Shown here piece by piece: positions 1 to 10,502 of a stretch of DNA of 64,000 bases; the first letter of the stretch is position 1, and each line of letters opens with the position of its first letter. Both the position numbers and the translations under genes were made by a program. The notes under the pieces are model-generated. The model was not told the origin of the DNA and did no database searches. It saw only the letters and a list, made by a program, of their open reading frames with translations. Origin of the DNA: Branchiostoma belcheri (lineage: Eukaryota; Chordata; Leptocardii; Amphioxiformes; Branchiostomatidae); NCBI RefSeq assembly GCF_001625305.1, contig NW_017803987.1, positions 1,023,028-1,087,027 on the forward strand, given 5' to 3'.

Positions 1-1220
1 CAAAGTGACCACTTTTTGGTGGTCTCTGCCCAAAAATGTACATAGTTTCCAAAATGACATCTGGAAGAATACATAGGTCATGCACTGGAAATAGCCATGC
101 AAAGTCTTTGTGCAAATGTTGTCCTTGTACATTGTAATTCATCCTGCACTCTGGGCTTCCTCTTCAATCAGGATTACCAGGGCACTGGTGGCAAGAACTG
201 CAATTTCTTTAAGTGGCTGTGACCCAATTTTTCCTGCCACAGGGCTCATCTCTTAGAAGATTTACTCGGTATGGAAAAGGTTCCTTTTGTAAGTACAGGT
301 CGGTGTCCTAGCAAGCCTGAATTTTTTTTCGTCATGGTTAAATGGAACATCATGTCAAGCAGGGAAGGTGCAACATGCCACTATCCAAGGGGGGGGGGGT
401 CCATTGGTCATTGCTTCTTCAGGGAAAATCTTGAACCTCTAAGAAAATGCCATTTCTTGCATTTTGATGGGCAAATATTGCTGGTGAACTTCAATTTTCA
501 ATTGGGTAAGTCACAAATACTGTATTTTTCAAGTTCAGTGATATTTTCTTGTCTGTAGGTCTTGATCATACACCAGCTTCTTCTATGTATAATGAAAGAC
601 ACATTTGAAACAATTTTTCCTCTCTGTATCTGCTTGGAGATACCGGTAAATGTCCTTGACGTTCTTTTGAAATTATCAAGAAGAAGAAAAAATGCCATTA
701 GAAAGACTAAGAGGTTAACGAAAACACTTAAAGCTTTAGTTGCAGTAAGAAAAAAAAAGGAAAAGAAACTGGGACAATCTATTATTAAACATGGAAGAGC
801 AGAATCCACTCATTGTTCTGAATAATCTATTTTCCTTTTGTCTACCTTGACAGTCAGTGACGTCTCTATTTGCAGGACGTCCCTTCATAGCTAATCGCAG
901 GCCTTGGACAAATTTGCAGAAAGTTTTATGTTTTGGGTTCATCCCCCATTGTGGTTAAATCCTTTTGCAAGTTCAGCTTTTCTATTGGTCGTCATTTCAA
1001 CTCACCCTCTCCTGGTTGTCTTGGTTACCAGTCGTTAATTGTGAGGAGTTTTTTCACAAGGGGCTTTCAGCCGGACTGTTTTGCGATGGATTATAGATTG
1101 ACGGATTGAAAAGGCTTTTCGGCTTAACGCCCGTATTAGTGAAGGTCTCTGAATGTCTTTACCCTCCACCAGGCCTTCATTACATGTAGGTGTTACAGCA
1201 GAATTTGGAAAAAAAATAGG
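1..1220. other. No gene seen; AT-rich unique DNA
   Basis: No recognisable gene. The longest open frames (about 100 codons) read poly-K/F low-complexity sequence and match no family I know. The first 45 bases (GTGACCACTTTTTGGTGGTC) resemble the ends of the pogo/Tigger-like element at 36.2 kb, so they may be a decayed terminus. A short poly-G run lies near 390. Confidence 0.5.
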
Positions 1221-1490
1221 GTGAACTAGAAAGATAACATTTGCAAAGCAAATGCATAATGTTTACCTTCGATTTTGGTCTGCTCTGTTAATTCTTACTC
1301 AAACACATTCATATATATGGTGACAGGAGTCTAAAACCCTCCTGGTATAAAACTGCAACATGGTGTAATCCAACACCAGTTACCGTGGTGACAGACATCT
1401 GGTTCAGGTCATTGACCTTATTTGTTTGGAGAAGAAGAAGAAGAGGAAGAAACTAGGCAAAAGCAATATGTTTTCCTTCGGTAAACATAA
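1221..1490 (+). repeat. Dispersed repeat family I, copy 1
   Basis: About 270 bp that matches 7600-7885 over its whole length and 40020-40155 in reverse. Shared words include AACACCAGTTACC, GGTGACAGA and TTACTCAAACACA, followed by a GAAGAAGAAG purine tract. It contains GTTACCGTGGTGAC (1379-1392), close to an RFX X-box. No terminal inverted repeat is obvious, so the class is unknown. Confidence 0.65.
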
Positions 1491-1904
1491 ATATAAAAGT
1501 TTTAACTACTGTTGAGATGTTTAACTACTTAGACATAGAATGGACCAGTGCAAATGAAATGTCCAGGTAATACACAAAACAAACATTGCATCTGTTCCAG
1601 CCATCAGACATATAGAATTTCTCTGGATTAGGAATAACCAAAAACAAGCCCTAACTTGAGGAAGTGGTATTTTCACACCCCCACATCCTTCAGACAATCC
1701 TTCCTGCCTCATCATACCTATGGTATCCTTTCCTAATAAGCTTAAGGTCAGATGGATTAAGATTTTGGAATTACCAACCCGTTGTACCATTTTCCAGGTC
1801 AAGGCTGACTGAAAGAGTGGATTGAAAAGCCATGTCAGAAATAAGTGTGATAATCCACAATTGTTCTTGAAAAAAGCTAATAAACATTCTGCTGAAATTT
1901 TGTA

Positions 1905-1952
1905 TCGTAAGCCACTTTTAGATTTTGTATATGGTAAGCCACTTTTAGATTT
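1905..1952 (+). repeat. Short direct duplication
   Basis: Two adjacent copies of a roughly 24-bp unit containing GTAAGCCACTTTTAGATTT. This is local sequence duplication with no coding meaning. Confidence 0.7.
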
Positions 1953-1958
1953 AACGTT

Positions 1959-2086
1959 TATACAAGAGCAAAGGCAATCCGAGATGGCAGACTTCACCCC
2001 CTCTCCCATACTGCTTTGGAACCCTTGGCTTCCAATCTCACAGATACAAATCGCAGCATTCCACATTGTGTATTGGGAATTGTAGG

Positions 2087-2176
<90 letters not shown>

Positions 2177-2240
2177 ATATTTCACTCCCTTAGGATAAAG
2201 CACAAAAAAAAGGAATCCAGTGCAGCAGAAACCCCTTCCA
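1959..2240 (+). repeat. Family J repeat carrying a CA microsatellite, copy 1
   Basis: Starts near GAGATGGCAGACTTCACCCC and runs through AAATCGCAGCATT into an uninterrupted CA array at 2089-2173 (about 42 units), then TTCACTCCCTTAGG. The same order of blocks recurs at 39.4-39.75 kb, and in reverse at 50.39-50.56 kb; partial copies lie at 27.68-27.79 and 22.18-22.23 kb. The CA array is therefore part of the repeat. Poly-TH or poly-CV open frames here are microsatellite artefacts. Confidence 0.7.
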
Positions 2241-2710
2241 CACCCTTCCTCTCCTCCTAATCCATGGTGACACTTTCCAGCCACTTACCCTCCTTCAGCA
2301 ATTGGCTTTTCACACTGGGATGTGTGAAAACTTGGGAGTCAGTTATAGGTAGGGGTAATGAGAGAAGCTATTAATCAAGACTGGAGCCACCCTGCCTGTA
2401 CACTCTCACTCAATACCCAAAACCTGACACGCTACCTGTTTATGGCTTGGGTGGTTCCCGAGATAGGAAGAGAAAATACAAATGTAGTAGGAAAAGGAGT
2501 GTAGTCTCAACTACTAACAATGCTGGCTGAGAAATACATGCAGTGAAATGTACATGTAGCCAAACAGTGCGAAATGGGGGAACAGCAGAATTTGAGAAAT
2601 TGTTGTCATTGTAATACTTAACATAACGAAAGCGTTGTGTAAATGTCACAGTGCTGGTGGCTCTCTAAACTAGCCATGTACATTTCCTGCACCTCAGGTT
2701 CAGTTCTGAC
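2241..2710. other. No gene or clear repeat seen
   Basis: Ordinary mixed-composition DNA. No open frame above 70 codons has a recognisable product, and no convincing paired splice sites are visible. Confidence 0.5.
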
Positions 2711-2983
2711 TTGTTAAGTTAAAGTTAAAGCATTAATAACGCATAGGGTGGCGCCCATCTCCGTTCATTAGCCCTGGGCCACACACAGAAGTCACTACAG
2801 CAGGGGGCTAGTCCACTGGTAGTGGTGTGTGTTTAACCATACTCTTTCCCAAATGCTAAGTGCTAAGCAGAGAAAGCAGTATGTACCATTTTTAAAGTCT
2901 TTGGTATGACTCGGCTGGGGATCGAACTCACGACCTACCGAATGCAAGGCGAATACTCTACCCACTTGGCCATTGCACCGGTT
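2711..2983 (-). mobile_element. tRNA-derived SINE, reverse orientation
   Basis: On the minus strand the head carries an A-box-like TGGCCAAGTGGGTAGAG and a B-box-like GAGTTCGATCCCC, spaced as in tRNA promoters. These are followed by a body and a CTTTAACTTTAACTT-type simple tail at the left edge. Similar tails end the SINEs at 42.4 and 55.3 kb. A tRNA gene is excluded because no clean cloverleaf is apparent and there is a roughly 200-bp body plus tail. The 77-codon minus frame inside it is a by-product. Confidence 0.8.
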
Positions 2984-3352
2984 CTCAGTTCTTGGAAGTC
3001 CCGGAAACCTTAGCCTAAGTGGACTCAACTCTTATCTTCACCTATTCAGCAGGGGATCTTAAAGATTTGTCACCCCAGAATGGAATTATTTCTGGATGGC
3101 TATATATCTGACCCCCAGAGTCCCACATGACCTGACCCCTGACCTGTGTGACCTCATCACCTGGGTGGCAGAGGTCGGACACTCCTGGAATCCAGTCTGT
3201 CAGAAATCTGGAGCAGGATTTCCTCTCTTCTGGACCAGTTTACATAATGTGTCTGGCAGAGGCAGATGAGCTAACTTCTCCCTTTAAAGTGATATTATGT
3301 AAGATTTTTTCAGGTAGTTATTATGTACTGGTCACTTGTACAGGTTTTTATA
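2984..3352. other. No gene seen
   Basis: Contains CCTGACCCC/GACCTGTGTGACCTCA-like short repeats but no supported gene. An open frame from 3148 has no recognisable domain. Confidence 0.45.
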
Positions 3353-3805
3353 TCATACCCGGGCCGCAATAGCGTTCGATAATGGGTTCCGGACTGGGTC
3401 GTACGTTACGGTCTTCCATGGCTTCCATAGAACTATTCGAACACGTTTTGCCCCAACCGTGAGCACCACTTTCGAAAATCCGAATAAAGAATTCGGACGT
3501 TGGAATTGATGTTGTTGCATTTTTGGGTTTAGGGACATCAACTTTTGGATCATTTCGCATTGAAAGGCTTGTTTTCTTGGGTGGATATGACATAAATAAA
3601 ATGTCCCAGCCCTCCCGCGGATTGGATCTCCCTTCGGCCTTCGGCTGTCGGGCGATCCGATGCGCAGTTGGGCTGGTACCTCGGGCGATACGGAATACCC
3701 CGTGTTATATTCTTTATGTATCTGCAGATCTGACCGTACCCATTTCTCATCCAAATTTGAACGCAAGGATGACTGCACACAGGGGAAGTTTTTGGCTGTG
3801 CCCAA
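3353..3805 (-). other. CpG-rich block with an unrecognised 150-codon open frame
   Basis: Composition changes sharply at 3355, where CpG dinucleotides become frequent, and returns to background near 3800. A minus-strand frame of 150 codons is open across the whole block. Overlapping frames of 111 and 76 codons are also open, which suggests composition rather than selection. I recognise no domain, signal peptide or membrane segment. It could be a GC-rich transposon body or a former exon. The mildly arginine- and proline-rich translation is not diagnostic. Confidence 0.25.
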
Positions 3806-3859
3806 TTAGCAGCTCCACAGTGGCACCCAGGCCCCCACCACCCCTCACCCCCAACTGAC

Positions 3860-4160
3860 CTTGGCGGCTGTGTTTACATAGTTTCAGGGCGAGAGCCACA
3901 TGGCTTGTACCGGTTTCCCGGCCACCGGTTTCTCCTCCCGGCTTCTCGAGTACAAGCGTGCCGACGGGAGGATTTGCGGAGCGACCGGGCGGTAGGGCAA
4001 GCCTCCACTCTCCCCCCCTCCCGATGTTTTGACAGTGGAAGTGACGGATGTGTGTTCTCCCCACCTGAGGTTTTTGTTTAGAGAAGCATTCCTGTGGTTT
4101 AGCCAGAAGGTTGGCCTCACTTGTGTTGGTTTAGGCTGAAGTGGTCGGTGTGGAGGCTAT
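3860..4160. promoter_or_regulatory. CpG-rich block, possible promoter
   Basis: A second CpG cluster with CCGGTTTCCCGGCCACCGG and GAGCGACCGGGCGG words stands out from the AT-rich surroundings. Unmethylated promoters in mosaic-methylated invertebrate genomes can look like this, but no TATA box, initiator or paired splice donor fixes a start or direction. A GC-rich repeat is the alternative. Confidence 0.25.
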
Positions 4161-4248
4161 ACCGTAGGGCAAGGCCATTGTTAAAAGAAAAGTGGAGGAA
4201 TTTTTCCCTTGTTATCGCAAGACTGGCTGAATAGTCTGGTTCTCTTTA

Positions 4249-4460
4249 GAGAGCCTGCAAGCCCTTTTTCGTTAGGCGTAATCAGGCCGTTTTAGACTCC
4301 GTAATTCATAGGCACCCTCCGCAAAAATCAACGTAATTCGTAATTGGACATTAGCCACAAATCGAAAAGTCGTAATCATCTCTGAGACTTTAACGTAATT
4401 CGTAATAGGCGGCGAAAATTTTGCGTAATTCGTAATCACTACCCCCCCTTGCAGGCCCTC
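4249..4460 (-). mobile_element. CGTA element, B family (copy B1)
   Basis: A 212-bp element. Read on the minus strand it starts with GAGGGCCTGCAAGG and ends with GGGCTTGCAGGC-like sequence. Internally it repeats the 12-mer CGTAATTCGTAA (or its complement) about five times at 25-40-bp steps. It is flanked by TCTTTA (4243-4248) and TCTTTG (4461-4466), a 6-bp target duplication with one mismatch. Sister copies are at 15.3, 36.1/38.1, 47.85 and 52.9 kb. No coding capacity, so non-autonomous. Confidence 0.8.
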
Positions 4461-5735
4461 TCTTTGCACTCCCTCTTTTTGCCCCTTATGATACTGTATA
4501 TTTTAGAATTTTTGCAGCATTACTAAGTTGTGAGAACATTACACATAATATGTTCTATTTTCCATTGTGTTTCTATAGACTATAGTACTGTACTTCACTG
4601 TGAATCTAATTTAATAAAGATGCTACATACTCATCATTTGTCATTGTGTCGCAAAATTCAAGTGCAAAAAACCATAATAAGTTTACATTGCTACACTCAT
4701 CACTGTGCAAAATGTACCTGATTAAATTCTACACTGAAATGTAATGCATTTTTCCTTCAGGAAAAGTTTATTCAAAAGTTGACAATCAGCCAAAATGGAT
4801 TAAGGTTACTAGGAAACGGGAAGACATTACGCTAGAATGTAATAATAAATGTGTATGAGGATTTCCTCTTTGCCAGAGACATGCACTTACCTACTAACAC
4901 AGGATGTGAGGATTGATTGTTCAAGGAATTTGTAACATGTGTTTCGGGCTTATGGTATCAGACAGTATTTTGGTATTTCCACTATTGTTTGATCCTTCTG
5001 TAAGTTCGAACATCTGTTTTCAAGATATATTTCTTCTTCTGATTTTATTGAATATGCAACGTAATCCATATTGTGACATGTTTTTGTTACGGTATTTTTT
5101 TGTATTATTATTTTTCTATTATTGCCACACAAGAAGTCAACAGAGGTGTCCAGATAGTCTGCTAGTCTGAACTGCCAAAGAAATATATTGTCATTTCTGA
5201 TTTTTATGTGATAGTCAACCCCTGTCTTTGAATGGAATATTCTGTAGCATAGGGACTACCTTGGGGGATTCGGGGATCCCAGAAGTAATTATAGCTGGGA
5301 TGAAGTTTGATAAGAGAGATGGTATCATTTGATTGGTTTCCTATTGCACACTGTGATATGGTATGATGTACTTCATTTCATGTATACCTACCACAGAACA
5401 AACCAGAAATTCTAATGCCATTTCTACTTGATGTATCTCAAATGGAAACTGAAAATCAAAATACTGCATAGAAATACATGTAGTTAATAGAGATATTGTA
5501 TGTTATTGAAGTTTGCTGCGAATTAATTTCTCGGTAGGAGGTGGAAATGGCTTGGCTTTATCTGGATCAACAAATGAGGTGATCAACTGTAGTAATGTAA
5601 TGCAAGACAGGTCATACACACGCATATGTACACGTTTGTGGAGTGATTCTTTAAAAACTTTGAGCGCATAGAACATTTCTCAATTTACTGTTTGAAAACT
5701 TGGAGAAGTGCAAGAATATTTTCAACTGTGTGTAA
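4461..5735. other. No gene seen; AT-rich
   Basis: AT-rich DNA with open frames of 60-85 codons that look like chance. GAACATT/CAATTTA-type words only. No repeat homologous to others in the window was noticed. Confidence 0.5.
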
Positions 5736-5743
5736 TCACTGAC

Positions 5744-5839
5744 CCAAGACCCCCTAGGCGTCCGCTCACTGGGGAAGTTTCCATTACTGCACAGCCAAGG
5801 CCCCCTAGGGTCCTCCCATTGGGGAAGTTTCCATTACTG
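5744..5839 (+). repeat. Two-unit tandem duplication (about 50 bp)
   Basis: Two copies of a unit running from CCAAG(A/G)CCCCCTAGG to GGGGAAGTTTCCATTACTG sit head to tail with a few substitutions. Noncoding. Confidence 0.75.
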
Positions 5840-6049
5840 AGATAAGATCAGGAAACAGATAAATTTCAGCTCAATTAGAGGAGACATACCTGAGGCTCAT
5901 TAGTAGGGAGGGTACTGCAAATCTTGACATTTTTGCAGTCTATTTTAAAATTTAATTCTTTTCTTTTTTTGTGGAGACCTTTCCACTGTGAATTTATGAC
6001 TCACGTTTCCAGTATATTCCTACCGTACCACAGAATTGTTTCAATTGCA

Positions 6050-6400
6050 TTAAATAACATACTGTAAAGTGAGTTGTCATCAATTAACCCAATTGTCACC
6101 TAATCCTTGTTTAATTAGGCATTATCTTATCTCTTTCAGGATGACTGTATAATTAAGACGTACATTATGTAGCTAAAAGACATAATTGAATATTATTAAT
6201 TCTATTATATGACTAAGAGTCTGTACAAACACAGATGTGTGAGCATGAGTTAAGAGTAAGCTATTTTAGTCTGAGTCATATGTTAAGTTCAGACTGTAGT
6301 TGCAAGTTCAGCCATGATAGTCACCCGTAGTGTAACTCTATAATTACATTTGACAAAGTGCCAGATTAGGACTTAATTATAGGGTTGTCTGTGTGACTAA
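6050..6400. promoter_or_regulatory. Candidate conserved noncoding block
   Basis: Repeat-free AT-rich stretch with clustered homeodomain-type words (CAATTAACCCAATTG, TTTAATTAGG, TATAATTA), a bicoid/OTX-type CTAATCC and a GATA-type ATTATCTTATCTC. Motif clustering is only suggestive in AT-rich DNA. Conservation between related species would be decisive. Confidence 0.2.
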
Positions 6401-6564
6401 TTCTGTCTGTGGAAAGGCTAGATCAAAGCAGCGTTCCCGCCAGACTCAACTACAGAAAACGGTCTTGTAGATTAGGGGACCAAAGAAGCCAGTGCCAATG
6501 GTAGGAGAAGTCTAAATTGGTTTGCTGTTCCCTAGGTAAATTTGGGAATTTGTAACACTCCAAA

Positions 6565-6856
6565 GGGGGCCTGCATGGGGGGGTGTGTGGGGGGTGTGTG
6601 GGGGGGGGTCCAGACAACGCTCTACGCTAAATTTTGACAGTCGGCTACATATTACGCTGAATTTAGGAAGCCTCTCTAATACGTTTAACGATAAATTCTG
6701 GGTAGCTAAAATGTATCGCATAGAATCAAAACGGCGAATTACACTCTACGCAAAATGTGGCAATTACGCTCTACGTTGAATTGGAGCGGTCCGTCTACAC
6801 TCTAGGTAGAATTAAAACGGCCGATTATGCTCTATGGAAAGGGCATGCGGGTCCCC
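6565..6856 (+). mobile_element. CGTA element, A family (copy A1)
   Basis: Begins GGGGGCCTGCATGGGG and ends GGGCATGCGGGTCCCC, with repeated TTACGCTCTACG 12-mers inside. A perfect 6-bp direct repeat TCCAAA flanks it (6559-6564 and 6857-6862). The left G-run is expanded into GTGTGTGGGGGG units. No open frame of note. It faces copy A2 426 bp downstream, which is in the opposite orientation. Confidence 0.85.
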
Positions 6857-7282
6857 TCCAAAGTGCTCCTTGAAAGATTTCTATCATTTTGAGAGAGGTG
6901 AATTCTCAGTTAAAAATTACAAGTTTCTTTGAAGTTGTAATGATTTGTTGACCGTATGACAAAGATATCCCTAGCTCAGTTGAATGCCTCCAAAACCAAT
7001 GCAAAAAAAGAGGTCCAAAGACTGCAAAATGCTAGCCCGGGGGAATATTGAATCAGAATTTCTAGTAGCTCTCACTGTGAGTCATAGCTAAGATATGATA
7101 TGATTCCTAAAAGCAAGGCTTTGTTACAAGCACAAAGGTTCAGAATATAAATAGAATTTAAAGTGGGAGTCAGATCATGTAGACTTAGATTGCACGCATA
7201 ACCTTTCTCAGGCTGGCTTAACTTTGCTCTTGAATTATCCTGGGGACATGTACCGAATACTGTAATTCATTTTGTCTTCAAG
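6857..7282. other. No gene seen between two CGTA elements
   Basis: Spacer between inverted copies A1 and A2. Mixed composition with no supported feature. Confidence 0.5.
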
Positions 7283-7523
7283 GGGGGTACGCATGCCCTT
7301 TTCCGTAGAGCGTAATCAGCCATTCTAATTCTACGTAGAGCGTAGACGGGCCACGCACTCTAATTCAACGTAGAGCGTAATTGGCGCATTTTACGTGGAG
7401 CGTATTAGCCGTTTTAATTCTACATAATGCGTTGTAGCCACTTGGAATTTATCGTAAAGCGTAATCAAGAGGTCTCCTGAACTCAGCGTAGAGTGTTGTC
7501 CGGACCCCCCCATGCAGGCCCCC
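7283..7523 (-). mobile_element. CGTA element, A family (copy A2)
   Basis: Reverse copy: the left edge reads GGGGGTACGCATGCCC and the right edge CATGCAGGCCCCC. CGTAGAGCGTAA 12-mers recur through the interior. Perfect 6-bp flanking repeat TTCAAG at 7277-7282 and 7524-7529. Non-autonomous. Confidence 0.85.
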
Positions 7524-7599
7524 TTCAAGGTACATGTTCAAGGAACTTTATGGTCATCCTTCCCTTTGATGGCAAGTGCGGGGGGAGGGGAGAAAGATA

Positions 7600-7885
7600 A
7601 TTTGATATTAGTAACTAGAAAGGTAACGTTTCCAAAGCTAATGCATCATGTTAACCTCCACATGGCCCAGCATAACAAACTACTGCTTTGTTTATTCTTA
7701 CTCAAACACACTAATATTATATATAGTGACCATGCAGCCCCTCTTGAACTCTTTGAATTCTGCATGGCACTTGCAACATGATGTAACCCAACACCAGTTA
7801 CCATGGTGACAGATGTCTGGTCCAGGTCATTGATTGGAGAAGAAGAATATTGTTTTCCTTCTGCAAAGGTAAACATAATGATATT
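7600..7885 (+). repeat. Dispersed repeat family I, copy 2
   Basis: Colinear with 1221-1490. It includes GTTACCATGGTGAC at 7797-7810, a good RFX X-box match, and a GAGAAGAAGAA tract near the end. Divergence of around a quarter of positions suggests an old family. Confidence 0.65.
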
Positions 7886-8179
7886 ATTAATTCACTGTAC
7901 AGAAAACAGTGAGTGAACATAAATGTGGTGTGAAAAAAAACAGGAATATTACAATTTACAGTATGCTGTATATTCTACAGCAAATTTAAAATTAAACTTT
8001 TCATAATTTGACAGCCTGGGCGGGCCCAGGTTTGGAAATGTGACCTCAGCATAAGGTGCACATGATGCACACAGTATTTCGGGCCCTGGTCGAGCTCTTT
8101 TACTTAAACCTGGTCGCCCTCTTATTACATGTACAAGTATATACATGTGTAGAAGGAAATGACCCTTTCAGGCAGCGTG

Positions 8180-8335
8180 CAAGTTGGGTGAGCAACAACA
8201 GCCAAAGTTCAAGCTCCCAACCTCTTGGACTAAAGTCGAGGGGACACTAACCACTGGAACATGCAATACAACCGGGATTCGAACTCCCAACCTCTTGGTC
8301 CTGGGTTGCTAACTACAGGACTGGACTACGCACAC
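8180..8335 (-). mobile_element. tRNA-like SINE fragment, reverse
   Basis: The minus strand shows a B-box-like GGGAGTTCGAATCCCGG preceded by an A-box-like TAGTTAGCAACCC at suitable distance. A partial second copy of the CCCAACCTCTTGG segment lies just to its left. Too diverged for a working tRNA, so a decayed SINE head is the best reading. Confidence 0.5.
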
Positions 8336-8709
8336 ACTACCCAAAATACGTGCTCAACTCTATGGTAACACAGCCCTACAAGTTTAAAGGCTAGACCTAA
8401 TAGATAACCTTGCCTCTCCCTCCCACATTCTTCATCCATCCCTTCACATCACCAAGAAAGAAGTGATCAAGAAGATAAAACGACAACAAAAAGCCAGAGA
8501 CACACCTGTCTGACTGCCTAACACCTTCTCATTCATTATTGAACGTCTTACTTGTTGCTACTTTCATGGCTAAGTCTTTGGGAGAAATCCGATGATTGCT
8601 TACTGATCCGTGGCGAAAATTCCCTCGCATATTGATCGACAAAAAGGGCTGATAACATAGGATTAATGTCCCGTCAGCTCCGCGGAGTCGATTATGGTAG
8701 GCCACTTTA

Positions 8710-8780
8710 GGCCACAGTAATTTTTTATGGATGACGTCCCGCGTGCATTGATTTTGGCCTATTCTCTGAAAAAAAAACAA
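8710..8780 (+). mobile_element. Solo left terminus of a PIF/Harbinger-type MITE
   Basis: TTA followed by GGCCACAGTAAT, then TATGGATGACGTCCCGCG, matching the ends of the MITEs at 11.27, 21.27 and 55.59 kb. No matching right end was found, so the element is broken or heavily diverged. Confidence 0.5.
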
Positions 8781-8892
8781 GAAATTTTGCTTCCTGTAAC
8801 TATGACCAGTATATATGAACAGTTTTCAAAATCAGTTGGCAACTTGCTTGAGTATTAGACTGTTTTCTTGAATCTGTTTCCACTGTTCTTCC

Positions 8893-9288
8893 TAGTGCTG
8901 CATACCGGTTCACTGGACTTGGATCCGGACTTGTAAGAATGTTTAGGTTCAAGTCCAAAAAAACCTAAAAGTCAAGAACCGAGTCCAGACTTATGACCAT
9001 AAAAGACCATTTCACATACCCCTTTTCTTTCCAAACCACCTTAAACCATCTGTAGATTGCAAAATCTTTGCTGCAAAATGAAGAAAACATTGCCATCGGG
9101 CATCGTCAAGTACCGGCCTCCATGTTATGAGGCCAAAGTTTCACCCAGACAACATTGCAAGGTTGCCAACATGCAATTTTGTATGTGCCATGGGTTTAGG
9201 TCCGGACTTACAAGTCCAGAACTGAACCTAATAAACCTCTTGACTTGAGTCTGGACCTGAACCTAAATGTGCCAGGTATGCAGCACTA
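8893..9288 (+). mobile_element. hAT-type MITE, copy 1 (396 bp)
   Basis: Ends are TAGTGCTGCATACC and GGTATGCAGCACTA, a 14-bp inverted repeat starting TAG as hAT ends commonly do. Flanks GTTCTTCC (8885-8892) and GTTCTTCT (9289-9296) form an 8-bp duplication with one mismatch, the hAT length. The interior repeats GTCCGGACTT-like words but encodes no transposase. Homologous along its length to 19561-19949. Confidence 0.85.
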
Positions 9289-9589
9289 GTTCTTCTTATG
9301 CTGCAATTTTAAAAAACAAGACTGGGCACCACAAAAGTGCTCTAGTTGAGCCTACTGCTGAGAAAGGTCAGCCATGTCAGCTTCTGGCTGTAGGGAACAT
9401 CAGAAATCAATGTGAGGTGTCCACATTGATCACAGGTCCCTGCTAAATCACAGCTAACCGACCTTCTATAATGGAAAAAGACAGGGATGGTGCCAGGCTA
9501 TATATAGCTGGGAAGATAACATACACGTAAATCCTTCAGCAGTTAGATGAACGGTTCGAGATTGTTGGAAAATGTAGGTGCTCTATGAT

Positions 9590-9850
9590 TGATTCAGGCC
9601 AAGTGAGATACGGACACTTTGTGTCATCTGTTGAGCAAAAGCTAAAGGGCAACAAGCAACAAACCAGACCGTCAGGAATGAATCTACAGATGGGTCTAGC
9701 GATTTGATTACGTTATGAAGGGAGGCCTCCTCATAAGCATTTTTATGCTTCCGGCCTCCCTGCACTGTTACATTTCATTTATATTTTCTTGTATCTGTAT
9801 TGTTACATTTTATTTTAAAGTGCGAATAAAAAACTGAAAAAAACTGAAAA
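9590..9850 (+). mobile_element. LINE-like 3' end with stem-loop and A-rich tail
   Basis: GGGAGGCC...CATAAGCATTTTTATGCTT...GGCCTCCC (about 9719-9760) forms a hairpin. It is followed by a T-rich stretch, AATAAA and an A-rich tail CTGAAAAAAACTGAAAAAAA. This order fits the 3' UTR of a non-LTR retrotransposon. The upstream body is too short to recover reverse transcriptase sequence. A processed host mRNA tail is an alternative. Confidence 0.5.
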
Positions 9851-10237
9851 AAAAACACTGATTCTCCATGTGGGGAAAAGTTTACAGAAGCAAGTTGGCA
9901 ATAGAAAAGACTAAATTCACAATAAAAAAAAATGTTCACTCCAAAACTTTAATTTCTGCCTCTCTCCTCAATATTTTCCTCAACCATGAAATGAAATTTT
10001 GACATAATTTGAGCTTTTTGCGAGGCAGATACAATCTTCTTCACCAGGGCTCTATCCCCAAATTGGCCAAAATCTTTTTTTTTTACTATGAAATCTCATT
10101 CTTCCATATTTGCTGTAGGATTTTTCTTTATAAATGAAACATAATTAGTTTTTGCTGACATTCTACTTATCTTATCTTGCATGGTGTACCCCAAAAGAAT
10201 TTTGTGCACCCAATTTTTTAGGTTAGGTGCACCAGGG

Positions 10238-10493
10238 TAGCCTGGGTACCATTTCCCTGGATGCCAAACTAGTATCAGGCCGTTAGCCGTTTTCCTTCGG
10301 CAGCCGAGAGCCCTTCGCCCGCCTGCCTAAATTACCGCTACGGGGAGTTGAGCCCGAGGGGAGTTTGCTGGCCCTAGAACCTCCCCCCGGGCTAGACTCC
10401 CCCGTAGCGGTAATTTACACCATCCGGATTTTCGCTACGCAACGCTCGAAAAAATAGCGTTGCGTAGCGAAAATCCGGATGGTACCCAGGCTA
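10238..10493. mobile_element. TAGCC foldback element, copy 1 (256 bp, nested hairpins)
   Basis: Outer ends TAGCCTGGGTACCA and TGGTACCCAGGCTA are perfect complements. A perfect 9-bp duplication GCACCAGGG flanks it (10229-10237, 10494-10502). Inside are two further hairpins: one at about 10327-10424 with ACCGCTACGGGG arms, and one at 10420-10484 with a stem of over 25 bp built on CCGGATTTTCGCTACGCAACGC. No coding capacity. Confidence 0.85.
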
Positions 10494-10502
10494 GCACCAG
10501 GG

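Noticed and set aside
1521..2284. Long minus-strand frames rich in cysteine and valine (up to 218 codons)
   Set aside because: They read through the CA/TG microsatellite; the non-repeat parts show no domain.
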